The notes beneath the pieces are model-generated. The model saw nothing but the letters and a program-made list of their open reading frames with translations. It was not told the DNA's origin and searched no databases. The position numbers were made by a program, and so were the translations under genes. Shown here piece after piece: positions 33,033 through 44,331 of a stretch of 49,075 bases of DNA (position 1 is its first letter; the number at the start of each line of letters is the position of its first letter). Source of the stretch: Streptomyces amritsarensis. GTDB lineage: Bacteria > Actinomycetota > Actinomycetes > Streptomycetales > Streptomycetaceae. Where the stretch lies: positions 1 through 49,075 of the forward strand of contig NZ_MQUR01000060.1 of the NCBI RefSeq assembly GCF_001953875.1, read 5' to 3'.

Positions 33033-33215
33033 ATGGGGACACATGTGCTGAGCATGCGCATAGACGGGGAGCTCCTCGACAGGCTCCGGATCCACGCCGC
33101 AAAACGCGGAATGAGCGTCCAGGACTATGTGGTCCGGACGCTCATTCGCGACGACTTCGACGAGCGCTTCAAGGCGGCCGTCGACGAGACGGAGAAGTTC
33201 TACGGGCTGACGTGA
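33033..33215 (+). CDS. Small ribbon-helix-helix (Arc/CopG-like) protein
   Basis: 60 aa from ATG at 33033. An internal ATG at 33054 would start at MRIDGELLDRLRIHAAKRG, which is the ribbon plus first helix. MSVQDYVVRTLIRDDFDERF is the second helix. This is the layout of MetJ/Arc/CopG DNA-binding dimers and antitoxins. No toxin gene is adjacent: the next gene is a convergent permease. It may therefore be an orphan regulator. Divergent from the MarR gene across 123 bases. Confidence 0.75.
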   Translation: MGTHVLSMRIDGELLDRLRIHAAKRGMSVQDYVVRTLIRDDFDERFKAAVDETEKFYGLT

Positions 33216-33231
33216 GCCCGCCGGGTACGCC

Positions 33232-34692
33232 CTAGCCGAGGCCGAGCGCGGGCATCGCGTAGGAGAAGACGAACACCGCCGACACGACGTACATGGCAGT
33301 CGGGACCTCGCGGCCCCGGCCGGTCGCCAGGCGCAGCACGCTGAAGGCGATGAAGCCGATGCCGATGCCGTTGGTGATCGAGTAGGTGAAGGGCATCATC
33401 ACCATGGCCAGGAAGGCCGGGACGGCGATGGTGAAGTCGCTCCAGTCGATGTCCTTGACCGATCCCGCCAGGATCAGGAAGCCGACCGCGACCAGCGCGG
33501 GCGTGGCGGCCTGCGACGGGACCATGGTGGCCAGCGGGGTGAGGAAGAGCGCCACGCCGAAGAGAGCGCCCGTCACCACGTTCGCCAGACCCGTACGGGC
33601 ACCCTCGCCGACACCGGCCGTGGACTCCACGAAGCAGGTGGTGGCCGAGGAGGACGTCGCGCCGCCGGAGGCGACGGCGAGGCCGTCGACGAACAGGACC
33701 CGGTTGATGCCGGGGAACTCGCCGGTCTTCCTGTCGATCAGCTTGGCCTCGTCGCCGACGCCCAGGATCGTGCCCATGGCGTCGAAGAAGCAGGACAGCA
33801 GCACCGTGAAGACGAACAGGATGCCGGTGAGCAGTCCGACCTTGCCGAAGCCGCCGAAGAGGCTGACCTGGCCGACGAGCCCGAAGTCGGGGGCCGCGAC
33901 CGGGTTGCCGGGCCAGGCCGGGACGGTCAGGCCCCAGCCGGAGTCGGGCAGGTCGGCGACGAGCTGGACGACGACCGCGACCAGGGTCATGGCCACGATG
34001 GAGATCAGGATCGCGCCGGGGACCTTGCGGATCAGCAGGGCGAGGGTGAGCAGCGTGCCGATCACGAAGATCAGGACGGGCCAGCCGTGCAGGTGGCCGT
34101 CGCTGCCCAGCTGGAGCGGGACCGTGGTGTGCGCGGCGTCCGGGATGCGGGAGACGAAGCCGGAGTCGACCAGGCCGATCAGCATGATGAACAGGCCGAT
34201 GCCGATGGCGATGCCCTTGCGCAGGCCCAGCGGGACGGCGTTCATGACGCGCTCGCGCAGTCCGGTGGCGACCAGCAGCATCACCACGAAGCCGGCCAGC
34301 ACCACCATGCCCATGGCGTCGGGCCAGCTCATGCGCGGGGCGAGCTGGAGGGCCACGACGGTGTTCACGCCGAGGCCCGCGGCGAGCGCGATGGGCACGT
34401 TGCCGATGACGCCCATGAGGAGGGTGGTGAAGGCCGCCGTCAGGACGGTGGCCGTCACGAGCTGGCCGCCGTCGAGCTGGTGGCCGTACATGTCCTTCGC
34501 GTTGCCCAGGATGATCGGGTTCAGCACGATGATGTAGGCCATCGCGAAGAAGGTCGCGAAACCGCCGCGGACCTCGCGGGCCACGGTCGACCCGCGCTCG
34601 GAGATCTTGAAGAAGCGGTCCAGCCCGTTGGAGGGTTCCCGGGGGGACGGCTCCGGAGCGGTGGATTCTGGGGCGGGGGCCGGGGTGCTCAT
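33232..34692 (-). CDS. NCS2 family purine/xanthine-type permease
   Basis: 486 aa. A soluble Pro-rich start is followed by FFKISERGSTVAREVRGGFATFFAMAYIIVLNP, here split by the first span, which is the signature of the AzgA/GhxP branch of NCS2 permeases for adenine, guanine and hypoxanthine. Later conserved blocks are GLGVNTVVAL, FDAMGTILGVGDEAKLID and SSSATTCFVESTAGVGEGARTGLA cut into adjacent loops. About 12-14 spans. It imports purine bases with protons. ATG at 34692; an inverted-repeat pair in the leader region (34709-34755) may regulate it. Confidence 0.9.
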   Translation of the reverse strand: MSTPAPAPESTAPEPSPREPSNGLDRFFKISERGSTVAREVRGGFATFFAMAYIIVLNPIILGNAKDMYGHQLDGGQLVTATVLTAAFTTLLMGVIGNVPIALAAGLGVNTVVALQLAPRMSWPDAMGMVVLAGFVVMLLVATGLRERVMNAVPLGLRKGIAIGIGLFIMLIGLVDSGFVSRIPDAAHTTVPLQLGSDGHLHGWPVLIFVIGTLLTLALLIRKVPGAILISIVAMTLVAVVVQLVADLPDSGWGLTVPAWPGNPVAAPDFGLVGQVSLFGGFGKVGLLTGILFVFTVLLSCFFDAMGTILGVGDEAKLIDRKTGEFPGINRVLFVDGLAVASGGATSSSATTCFVESTAGVGEGARTGLANVVTGALFGVALFLTPLATMVPSQAATPALVAVGFLILAGSVKDIDWSDFTIAVPAFLAMVMMPFTYSITNGIGIGFIAFSVLRLATGRGREVPTAMYVVSAVFVFSYAMPALGLG

Positions 34693-34708
34693 ACGGTCCT
34701 CATCGGTG

Positions 34709-34755
34709 GTTCATACGAAGAAAATGGGCCGCGCCCAAACCGTTTCAGTATGAAC
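34709..34755 (-). promoter_or_regulatory. Nested inverted repeats upstream of purine permease
   Basis: Outer perfect 8-bp arms GTTCATAC (34709-34716) and GTATGAAC (34748-34755) enclose a second hairpin, TGGGC-CGC-GCCCA, around 34725-34737. It lies 17-63 bases before the permease start on the minus strand and 77 bases before the divergent DUF2530 start. It could be an operator or a structured leader RNA; it does not match the purine riboswitch core as I know it. Confidence 0.4.
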
Positions 34756-34831
34756 ACATCAGGGAAAGGCCGTCCATCTCCGCGCGTAGACCGTGCGGGG
34801 GGCCGATCCGGCTCCCGCTTAAACTTGCGAC

Positions 34832-35113
34832 ATGGCGAAATGGATTGCGAAGCACGAGGCGCCCGAGCCCCTTGAGGGCCCCGTCGTCGCGACGGTCACG
34901 GGCGGCACGATCCTGTGGTTCGCCCTCTTCGTGGTCCAGCTGCCCTTCTACGGGTGGTTCGCCGACCGCGGCCAGCTGTGGTGGGTGTGGACCTGCGCGG
35001 CCGGCGGCTTCCTCGGCCTGATCGGCATCTGGTACGTCCGCGGCCGCGAAGCCGCCCTCAAGCGCCACGCCGAGTCCACCGCTGCCGCCCGGTCCGAGCA
35101 GGACACCCCTTAG
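34832..35113 (+). CDS. DUF2530 domain-containing membrane protein
   Basis: 93 aa, ATG at 34832. Sequence EPLEGPVVATVTGGTILWFALFVVQL, then FYGWFADRGQLWWVWTCAAGGFLGLIGIWYVRGRE, matches actinobacterial DUF2530 from memory (parts given separately here). Two transmembrane helices, soluble charged ends, function unknown. Divergent from the NCS2 permease, followed 127 bases later by the P-type ATPase in the same direction. Confidence 0.88.
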   Translation: MAKWIAKHEAPEPLEGPVVATVTGGTILWFALFVVQLPFYGWFADRGQLWWVWTCAAGGFLGLIGIWYVRGREAALKRHAESTAAARSEQDTP

Positions 35114-35240
35114 CGCCCGGGAACCGGCTCCGCGCGGGGCGGTACGGCCTCCTACCAGCGGACGATTCGGGTCATCCCGAAGTCGCTTCTTCCGGCTCCT
35201 CGGCGGGTGAAGCCATCCGAGGCCGCTTACCGTCGAATGC

Positions 35241-37703
<2,463 letters not shown>

Positions 37704-37849
37704 CCGGCTCGTTGTCCCTGCCGGATCTGTGGTCCGCGGACGCCGCCGGCCGGGTCAGCGTCTTCCCGGGTACGGGACGGCCACCCCGTACCCGGCGGTG
37801 ACGGGCTTCGGCCCGGCCGCCTGACCGGGCGGGTCCCGGGAAGGAAGCC

Positions 37850-38275
37850 CTACGCCAGGCCGTCCGCCTGCAGGCCTGCCAGGACGGCCTGGCCCAGGGT
37901 GTGGACCGCGGACCCGGGGCGGACCATCACCGTGAACTCCCTGATCCGGCCCGCCTCGTCGAAGTGCAGCATGTCGATGCCGTGGATGTCCTTGCCGTCC
38001 ACCGTGGCCCGGAACGGCAGGACCGTCGCCGGCGCCCGCGTGCCGTCCGCGCTCGTCTCGGCCGCGCCCTCGAAGTGGCCGACGTAGCGCAGGTCCTCGA
38101 AGACGCGCAGCAGGACGCCGAAGAGCCCCATCACCATCGGCCTGCCCTCGAAGGGGCGGAACTTCACCGGGCTGTACAGCCTGACGTCCTCGGTGAACAG
38201 GTCCTCCAGCGCGGCGAGATCACGCTTCTCGACGGCGGCACGGAAGCGGTCGGCGGTCTGCGGCACGGACTCCAC
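37850..38275 (-). CDS. SnoaL-like/NTF2-fold protein
   Basis: 141 aa. Helix TADRFRAAVEKRDLAALEDLFTEDVRLYSP followed by alternating strands is the SnoaL-like start (shown in part: AVEKRDLAALEDLFTEDV). FEGRPMVMGLFGVLL, FRATVDGKDIHGIDMLHFDEAGRIREFTV are typical of the polyketide-cyclase-like NTF2 fold, whose members are cyclases, isomerases or binding proteins. No catalytic assignment possible. It diverges from the PadR gene, with a large dyad between them, so PadR probably controls it. Confidence 0.82.
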   Translation of the reverse strand: MESVPQTADRFRAAVEKRDLAALEDLFTEDVRLYSPVKFRPFEGRPMVMGLFGVLLRVFEDLRYVGHFEGAAETSADGTRAPATVLPFRATVDGKDIHGIDMLHFDEAGRIREFTVMVRPGSAVHTLGQAVLAGLQADGLA

Positions 38276-38291
38276 GGCTCCTCCAGATACT

Positions 38292-38329
38292 GATACTCAA
38301 GGAATTGACTAGTCAGTTTCGTGAGTATC
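38292..38329. promoter_or_regulatory. 38-bp operator dyad between SnoaL-like and PadR genes
   Basis: GATACTCA (38292-38299) and TGAGTATC (38322-38329) flank a central perfect palindrome TGACTAGTCA (38306-38315). Across the full 38 bases 16 of 19 pairs match. It begins 17 bases before the SnoaL-like start and ends 40 bases before the PadR start. A dyad of this size in a divergent spacer next to a PadR gene is very likely its operator. Confidence 0.75.
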
Positions 38330-38368
38330 ATGCGGGGGAGTACGAGGAAAAGGGAAGGGGCAGCCGCG

Positions 38369-38938
38369 ATGGCCTTGCGACATGCCGTACTGGCAGCGCT
38401 GCTGGACGGCGAGTTCAGCGGCTACGAGCTGGCGAAGTCGTTCGACATCGGCGTCGCGAACTTCTGGCACGCCTCCCCCCAGCAGCTCTACACCGAACTC
38501 GCCAAGCTGGAGAGGGAAGGCCTGGTCGAGGGCCGGCAGGTCGTCCAGGAGACCCGCCCCAACAAACGCCTCTTCCACGTCACCGCCGCCGGCCGGACCG
38601 AGCTGGAGGAATTCGCGGCCGCCGCGTCCAAGCCCTCGGTCATCCGCGACGACCTCCTCGTCAAGGTCCAGACCGCCGACCGGATCGGCACCGGGCCCGT
38701 GATCGAACAACTTGAGGAGCGGGCGGCCGCCGCCGACGCCAAGATCGACCTCCTCGGCAGGGTGCTGCGCAAGATGCGCGGCGACCTGGACGAGGAGGAG
38801 TTCCTGCTCCGCGGCGACGCGATCGGCGGATACCTGACCTGCCTGCGCGGCATCGCCTTCGAGCAGGGCCACCGCGACTGGTGCCGCCGCAGCGCGACGA
38901 TCCTGCGAGAGAGGCGGACCACCCGTGCCGAGCACTGA
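38369..38938 (+). CDS. PadR family transcriptional regulator
   Basis: 189 aa from ATG at 38369 (MALRHAVLAALLDGEFSGYELAKSF), favoured over 38321 because agggaagggg lies just upstream and PadR proteins begin at this helix. The winged helix continues with FWHASPQQLYTELAKLEREGLVEGR and KRLFHVTAAGRTELEEF in separate elements. The C-terminal half is the long-helix dimerisation arm (EERAAAADAKIDLLGRVLRKM) of the PadR-s2/AphA type. Likely represses itself and the divergent SnoaL-like gene. Overlaps the next gene by 14 bases. Confidence 0.92.
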   Translation: MALRHAVLAALLDGEFSGYELAKSFDIGVANFWHASPQQLYTELAKLEREGLVEGRQVVQETRPNKRLFHVTAAGRTELEEFAAAASKPSVIRDDLLVKVQTADRIGTGPVIEQLEERAAAADAKIDLLGRVLRKMRGDLDEEEFLLRGDAIGGYLTCLRGIAFEQGHRDWCRRSATILRERRTTRAEH

Positions 38939-39719
38939 GTACCGGCGCTACGTCGCCCTGGGCGACAGCCAGACCGAAGGCCTCGGCGACGGCGACGACA
39001 CCACGGGCCTGCGCGGCTTCGCCGACCGGTTCGCCGGACACCTCGAAGCCGCACGCCCCGGCCTGCACTACGCCAACCTCGCCGTGCGGGGACGGCTCGC
39101 CGGCCAGGTCCGCGCCGAACAGCTCGGCCCCGCCCTGGCCCTGCGCCCCGACATCGCCACCGTCGTCGCGGGCGTCAACGACGTACTGCGGCCCCGGTTC
39201 GACGCGGCCGAGGTCGCGGGCCACCTGGAGGAGATGTTCGCCGCGCTCACCGCGGCCGGAGCACACGTGGCCACCGTCACCTTTCCCGACCTGGGCCGGA
39301 TCGTGCCGCTCGCCCGGCCCCTCGGACCCCGCCTGACCGAGCTCAACGACCGTGTCCGCGAGGCGGCCGCCCGACACGGCGTCAGCGTCGCCGAGACCGC
39401 CCTGCCGGAAGCCGTCGCCGACCCGCGGATGTGGACCACGGACCGGCTGCACGCCAGCGCCCTCGGCCACGAACGCATCGCCGCCGCCCTCGCCCACGCC
39501 GTCGGCCTCCCCGGCAGCGACGACACCTGGACGCAGCCGCTGCCGCCGCGCACCGCCCCCGGGCCCGGGGCGGCCGTCGCGGCCGAACTGCGCTGGGCGG
39601 CCGCATTCCTCGGCCCCTGGCTGGGCCGCCGCCTGCGCGGCCGCTCCTCCGGCGACGGCCGCACCGCCAAACGCCCCGACCTGCTGCCCCTGGCCACCGC
39701 GGACGCCCGCGACCGGTGA
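38925..39719 (+). CDS. SGNH/GDSL hydrolase, second in window
   Basis: 264 aa, GTG start inside the PadR gene. Block I YVALGDSQTEG (Ser at residue 15), block III GVNDVLRP with the oxyanion Asn, and block V TTDRLHASALGH with the catalytic Asp/His are all present, a more canonical set than in the SGNH protein at 22704. No signal peptide. The C-terminal 60 residues are Pro/Arg/Ala-rich. As the second gene of a PadR operon it may act on a compound sensed by PadR; the substrate is unknown. Confidence 0.92.
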   Translation: MPSTEYRRYVALGDSQTEGLGDGDDTTGLRGFADRFAGHLEAARPGLHYANLAVRGRLAGQVRAEQLGPALALRPDIATVVAGVNDVLRPRFDAAEVAGHLEEMFAALTAAGAHVATVTFPDLGRIVPLARPLGPRLTELNDRVREAAARHGVSVAETALPEAVADPRMWTTDRLHASALGHERIAAALAHAVGLPGSDDTWTQPLPPRTAPGPGAAVAAELRWAAAFLGPWLGRRLRGRSSGDGRTAKRPDLLPLATADARDR

Positions 39720-39786
39720 CCCGGCCCCACGGCTGCCCGCCGCCGCCGGGCCGCGGGGGCCCCGGCGGCGACGGAAGCCCTCGTAC

Positions 39787-42700
39787 CTAGTCGAACCAGC
39801 GGTCCCGGGCCAGCTCCGCCGTGCGGGACGGGTCCTCCAGCAGCGCCGCCACCTCGAAGCGGCGCGGCCACTGGCCCGCCGACCAGGCCAGGCCCGCCGC
39901 CACGCCCTCCAGGGTGGACGCGTGGAGGGTGCCGTCGGGCGTGCGCCGCCAGTCCAGCTCGATGCCGCCCGCGACCAGCTCCTCGTGCTCGATGTACGTG
40001 TGGGGCGTCGCCGGGCCCAGCAGCACCCGCACCGGCTCCGGCACCTCGTGCTCCTCACCCGGCGTCGTCACCTCCGCCGGCACCGTCTCCGACAGCCGGC
40101 GTACCTGGAGCAGCTCCGCCAGGTCCGCCGCGCGCACCGGTGACACCGGCAGCAGCGGCAGTCCCGCGGCGAGCGGCAGCAGGTCCGGGGCGTCCGCGAT
40201 CACCGCGTCCGCCGCGTCCACCACCAGCACCTCGCCGTCCACCACAGCCCGCAGCTCGTCCGGCAGGGTCACCTGCTCGGGGTCGAGATCGGCCAGCGCG
40301 TTGTACAGGCCGTGCAGCTGCCGGTCCGTCACCTCCCGCTCCGGGTCGGCGAGCCGGCCCAGCAGCTCCGCCGCGCCCCCGGGCTCGTCCAGCAGGGCCG
40401 GTACGGACGTCCGTACGCCCAGCGCCCGCAGCACCTGCTCGTCCTCGAAACCGGTGGCGTCCGCCGAGGTGTACAGGCCCTCCAGCAGCGGGTCGCCGCC
40501 CGCCGCGCGCAGGCCCGCCGGGCGGCGCCCGTCCAGCACCGGGTGGTCGCGCAGCCACCACGCCGTGTACGGGCGCACCGACTGCGTCGTCCCGTCCGGC
40601 AGCAGGATCCGCACCGGCTGCGTCAGCGCGTCCCGCAGCGGCGGCTGCGCCAGCATCGCGAGGGCCTGCGGCCAGCAGTCGTCGTCGACGAGGTCCAGGT
40701 CACGGACGGCCACCAGCTCGGTCGCCACCGGCGGAACGGGCAGGTCCGGAAGCTGGTCCAGCACGTCCTCGCACCACACGTCCACCGCGTCGAGCAGTCC
40801 CGCGTCGTCCGGTTCGGCGAAGTCGCCGTCCCGGGGCTCCAGTTCGTCCGGGTCCAGGACCACGTCGGCGGCCCGCACCAGCTGGAACGTCGCCAGTACC
40901 CCGCAGGCGGTCAGCGGAGCCCCGCCCCACCGCTCGGCCAGCTCGGCGTCCACGTACGGGACCTCGTCCTCCCGGATCACGGAGGCCAGCGGCGAGCCCG
41001 GCAGCAGCAGTTCGCCCGCCGGGGTGAGCTCCCCGTCCTCGTCCGGCAGGGCCAGCGCCCCCAGCCACGGCTCGTCGCCCGGTGCCAGCTCCGCGTCACG
41101 GACCAGCCCGAGGACCACGTCGGCCAGCTCGTCGGCGTCCAGGGTGTCGGCGTCCTCGTCCCAGATTTCCCCGGCGTCCAGGGACGCGGCCACCGCGGCC
41201 CGTACCTGCGGGGTCGTCAGGACCGCGCGCGGCGTCGCCGGCAGGGAGCCGAGCTTCTCCAGCAGCGGGTGCGCCGCCTCCGGGTGGGCCACCTTCAGCC
41301 CCAGCCGGGCCAGGTCCGCGGGAGTCTCGGCGTACGGCAGCAGGACGTGCCGGGGTCCGATCGTCGTGCGGCCGTCGGCGAGCGGCACGGGCAGCCCGGA
41401 CAGCCGGTCGGGGTCCACCCCGGCCAGGCTGTCGTAGAGCCGGTACCACCACTCGGGGGTCCGCTCGATGCCCGCGATCCGCTCGATGGCATCGCCCAGC
41501 GGGAGCCGGCCCACCCCCAGAGTGCGCAGCTCGGCGCGCCGCTCCAGGCCCGCCGGCAGCAGCGTCGGCAGGACCTCCGCCAGGACGCGTACGGTGTCGG
41601 CGCCCGCGCCCTCCACGACCTCGGCCTCGAACGGGCGCAGGGCGACCCGCTCCTCCGCGTGCTCGGGCGGCGCGGCCGGCGCGAGGAACGCCGTACGGGG
41701 CAGCCGCTCCAGCACGGCGGCGCGCAGGGCGCCGTCCAGCTCGCCCTGGCCGAGCGGGCCGGGCACCAGGTCCACGAGCCCGGTGACCACCGGGTCCCAG
41801 GCGCCGAGGAGTTCGGCGTACGCGTCGGCCGCGCGCTGCACGAGGAAGTCGGTCAGCGGCCCCGGCGCGGGGTGGCGGCGGCTGGTGTCCAGCGGCAGGG
41901 TCGCGATGAGCAGCGCCGGGATGCCCAGCGGTTCGTCGGTGGGCGTCGGGGCGTGCACCACGGGCGCTGTGGTCGGGCGCAGCGGGGCGCCGTCGGAGTC
42001 GACGGGCACCGCCCACGACACCGCCCAGGCGGGCCGCAGGCGTTCCTCGACGGGCCGGTCGGCGAGCAGCGCCTTCTCGATGGCGCCGCCGTGGCGGACG
42101 GTGCGCCAGCGGTTGGTGCGCGTACCGGAGGCGGTGGTGTCCTCGACGACGGTGTAGGCGCCCTCGTCGCGGCGGCCCAGGGTGCGCGTGCCGGCCGGGG
42201 TCTCCACGACGACCTCGCACAGCCCGGGCAGGGTCAGCAGCAGGGCGTCGTCGATGCCCGCGAGGAGCCGCTCTACGAGGTCCTCGGCGGCGGCGTCGCG
42301 CAGCGGCAGGACCACGACGGTGTCGTAGCCCTCGGGCGCGGTGCCCTCGGCGGGCAGCGGCAGGCGCAGCAGCGGTACGTGTCCGTCGCGGCGGCGCAGT
42401 TCGTCGCCGAGGCCGGGGCTGCCGACGGCGGCCTCGCGGGCCAGTTCGCGGGCCTCGGCGAGGGACCAGCGGACACCGCCGTGGCGGCCGAGGACCGCGG
42501 GTTCGTCGCAGACGGCGAGGACGGCGGCGAAGCCGACGCCGAAACGGCCGACGCTCTCCGCGGCGGGTTCCCGCTTGGCGGAGGCCCGCAGGGTGCTCAG
42601 CGACTCCACGCCCGTCGCGTCCAGCGGGGCGCCGGTGTTGGCGACGGCCAGCAGCGCGGGGCCGGCCTCGCCCGCGTGGAGGGTGAGCCGCAGCCGGCCG

Positions 42701-42915
42701 GGCACCTTGGCGCGGGCCGCGGCGTCGGCGGCGTTCTGGGCCAGCTCGACGACGAGCCGGTCCCGGTAGCCGCCGAGCGCGAGGTCCTCCTCGGCGTTGG
42801 CGTCCTCGCGGAACCGGGCCGGGCCGGCACCCCAGGCGTCGAGCACGCCGCGCCGCAGCCGGGCCGTGCCGAAGGGGTCCACGCCGCTCTGGGCCGCCGT
42901 CACTCGCACGCTCAC
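39787..42915 (-). CDS. Sacsin-like protein with Hsp90-type (GHKL) ATPase domain
   Basis: 1042 aa from GTG at 42915 with ribosome site GGAGG seven bases upstream. The first ~200 residues hold a GHKL fold: N-box VELAQNAADAAA (Glu, Asn and Asp for Mg-ATP), LLAVANTGAPLD and the glycine motif GRFGVGFAAVLAV, as in the sacsin N-terminal/Hsp90 ATPases. The remaining 800 residues contain no other domain I can name; they are Leu/Asp/Glu-rich and likely helical. It is cytoplasmic. Actinobacterial members are described only as putative ATP-binding chaperone-like proteins. It is monocistronic, convergent with the SGNH gene. Confidence 0.87.
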   Translation of the reverse strand: MSVRVTAAQSGVDPFGTARLRRGVLDAWGAGPARFREDANAEEDLALGGYRDRLVVELAQNAADAAARAKVPGRLRLTLHAGEAGPALLAVANTGAPLDATGVESLSTLRASAKREPAAESVGRFGVGFAAVLAVCDEPAVLGRHGGVRWSLAEARELAREAAVGSPGLGDELRRRDGHVPLLRLPLPAEGTAPEGYDTVVVLPLRDAAAEDLVERLLAGIDDALLLTLPGLCEVVVETPAGTRTLGRRDEGAYTVVEDTTASGTRTNRWRTVRHGGAIEKALLADRPVEERLRPAWAVSWAVPVDSDGAPLRPTTAPVVHAPTPTDEPLGIPALLIATLPLDTSRRHPAPGPLTDFLVQRAADAYAELLGAWDPVVTGLVDLVPGPLGQGELDGALRAAVLERLPRTAFLAPAAPPEHAEERVALRPFEAEVVEGAGADTVRVLAEVLPTLLPAGLERRAELRTLGVGRLPLGDAIERIAGIERTPEWWYRLYDSLAGVDPDRLSGLPVPLADGRTTIGPRHVLLPYAETPADLARLGLKVAHPEAAHPLLEKLGSLPATPRAVLTTPQVRAAVAASLDAGEIWDEDADTLDADELADVVLGLVRDAELAPGDEPWLGALALPDEDGELTPAGELLLPGSPLASVIREDEVPYVDAELAERWGGAPLTACGVLATFQLVRAADVVLDPDELEPRDGDFAEPDDAGLLDAVDVWCEDVLDQLPDLPVPPVATELVAVRDLDLVDDDCWPQALAMLAQPPLRDALTQPVRILLPDGTTQSVRPYTAWWLRDHPVLDGRRPAGLRAAGGDPLLEGLYTSADATGFEDEQVLRALGVRTSVPALLDEPGGAAELLGRLADPEREVTDRQLHGLYNALADLDPEQVTLPDELRAVVDGEVLVVDAADAVIADAPDLLPLAAGLPLLPVSPVRAADLAELLQVRRLSETVPAEVTTPGEEHEVPEPVRVLLGPATPHTYIEHEELVAGGIELDWRRTPDGTLHASTLEGVAAGLAWSAGQWPRRFEVAALLEDPSRTAELARDRWFD

Positions 42916-43066
42916 GCCGCTGCCTCCAAGATTCGCCCAACGCCAACTCCTGAAGGTATCGCGTGCCGGCCTGCGCCTTGCCCGTGAGGTGGGCGAACAC
43001 GACGACATCGCAGTCCGGTGGCGGGCCTTCCCAGGCCGGGACGGGCTTCGCGTGCCCGTGGGGGAA

Positions 43067-43109
43067 GGCCGAAGCCCCCGGTGACGAGCAGTCACCGGGG
43101 GCTTCGGCC
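43067..43109 (-). terminator. Strong terminator after serC
   Basis: Perfect 19-bp stem, arms 43067-43085 and 43091-43109, loop GAGCA, ending 18 bases from the serC stop. It separates serC from the next minus-strand gene downstream, the sacsin-like gene starting at 42915. Confidence 0.9.
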
Positions 43110-43127
43110 GTACCGTACGGGCGACGG

Positions 43128-44246
43128 TCAGAGCTTCTCGATCACGTAGTCGATGCAGGCCGTCAGCGCCTGCACGTCCGCCGGGTCGATCGCCGGGAAC
43201 ATCGCGATGCGCAGCTGGTTGCGGCCGAGCTTGCGGTACGGCTCGGTGTCCACGATCCCGTTGGCACGCAGCACCTTGGCGACGGCGGCCGCGTCGATGT
43301 CGTCCGAGAAGTCGATCGTGCCGATGACCGCGGAACGCTTGTCGGCGTCGACGACGAACGGCGTCGCGTACTTGGACGCCTCCGCCCAGCCGTACAGGTG
43401 GCGCGCACTGGCCGCCGTACGGCCCGTGGTGAACTCCAGGCCGCCCTGGCTGTTCATCCACTCCAGCTGCTGGTCCAGCAGGAAGAGCGTGGCCAGGGCC
43501 GGGGTGTTGTACGTCTGGTTCTTCAGCGAGTTGTCGATCGCCGTCGGCAGCGAGAAGAACTCCGGGATGTGCCGGCCCGACGCGTGCACGCGTGCCGCGC
43601 GCTCCAGCGCCGCCGGGGAGAACGCCGCCAGCCACAGCCCGCCGTCCGAGGCGAAGGACTTCTGCGGCGCGAAGTAGTAGACGTCCGACTCGGTGATGTC
43701 CACCGGCAGACCGCCGGCGCCCGACGTCGCATCCACCAGAACGAGGGACCCGGCGTCCGCGCCCGCGACGCGCTCGACCGGCGCCGCGACACCCGTCGAG
43801 GTCTCGTTGTGCGTGTACGCGTACACGTCCACGCCCGCCTCGGCCACCGGCTCGGGGTGCGTGCCCGGCTCGGAGGAGATCACGGACGGCTCGTCCAGCC
43901 ACGGCGCGAGCTTCGCGGCCTTGGCGAACTTCGAGGAGAACTCGCCGAAGGTGAGGTGCTGGGACTTCCGCTCGATGAGTCCGGCGGTCGCGACGTCCCA
44001 GAAGGCGGTGGAGCCGCCGTTGCCCAGGATCACCTCGTAGCCCTCGGGGAGGGAGAAGAGGTCCCGGATGCCCTGGCGCACCGATCCGACCAGGTTCTTG
44101 ACCGGGGCCTGGCGGTGTGAGGTTCCGAGCAGGGAGGTACCGGTGGCGGCGAGGGCGTCCAGCGCCTCGGTCCGCACCTTGGAGGGGCCCGCGCCGAAGC
44201 GTCCGTCGGCGGGCTTGATGTCAGCGGGAATCTGGATCTCAGCCAC
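43128..44246 (-). CDS. serC: Phosphoserine aminotransferase
   Basis: 372 aa from GTG at 44246 (VAEIQIPADIKPADGRFGAGPSK split at the usual start). It is the actinobacterial SerC form: GAGPSKVR, LGTSHRQAPVKNLV, LGNGGSTAFWD and the PLP lysine in FAPQKSFASDGG. It converts 3-phosphohydroxypyruvate and glutamate to phosphoserine and 2-oxoglutarate in serine synthesis, and serves pyridoxine supply in some bacteria. Single gene with its own strong terminator, divergent from the FAD/Fe-S gene by 85 bases. Confidence 0.96.
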   Translation of the reverse strand: MAEIQIPADIKPADGRFGAGPSKVRTEALDALAATGTSLLGTSHRQAPVKNLVGSVRQGIRDLFSLPEGYEVILGNGGSTAFWDVATAGLIERKSQHLTFGEFSSKFAKAAKLAPWLDEPSVISSEPGTHPEPVAEAGVDVYAYTHNETSTGVAAPVERVAGADAGSLVLVDATSGAGGLPVDITESDVYYFAPQKSFASDGGLWLAAFSPAALERAARVHASGRHIPEFFSLPTAIDNSLKNQTYNTPALATLFLLDQQLEWMNSQGGLEFTTGRTAASARHLYGWAEASKYATPFVVDADKRSAVIGTIDFSDDIDAAAVAKVLRANGIVDTEPYRKLGRNQLRIAMFPAIDPADVQALTACIDYVIEKL

Positions 44247-44331
44247 GACCGGAGCGTATCGGGTCGCGGTCCGCGCTCCGGACGCGCGTCCACCCGATGA
44301 GACGCGGCGCGGCGGTGGCAGGCTGGGCGAT

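Noticed and set aside
33033..33215. Toxin-antitoxin system
   Set aside because: The ribbon-helix-helix protein has no adjacent toxin-like ORF on the same strand; the next gene is a convergent permease.
34709..34755. Purine riboswitch before the NCS2 permease
   Set aside because: The conserved core nucleotides of the guanine/adenine riboswitch are not recognisable; kept only as a generic dyad.
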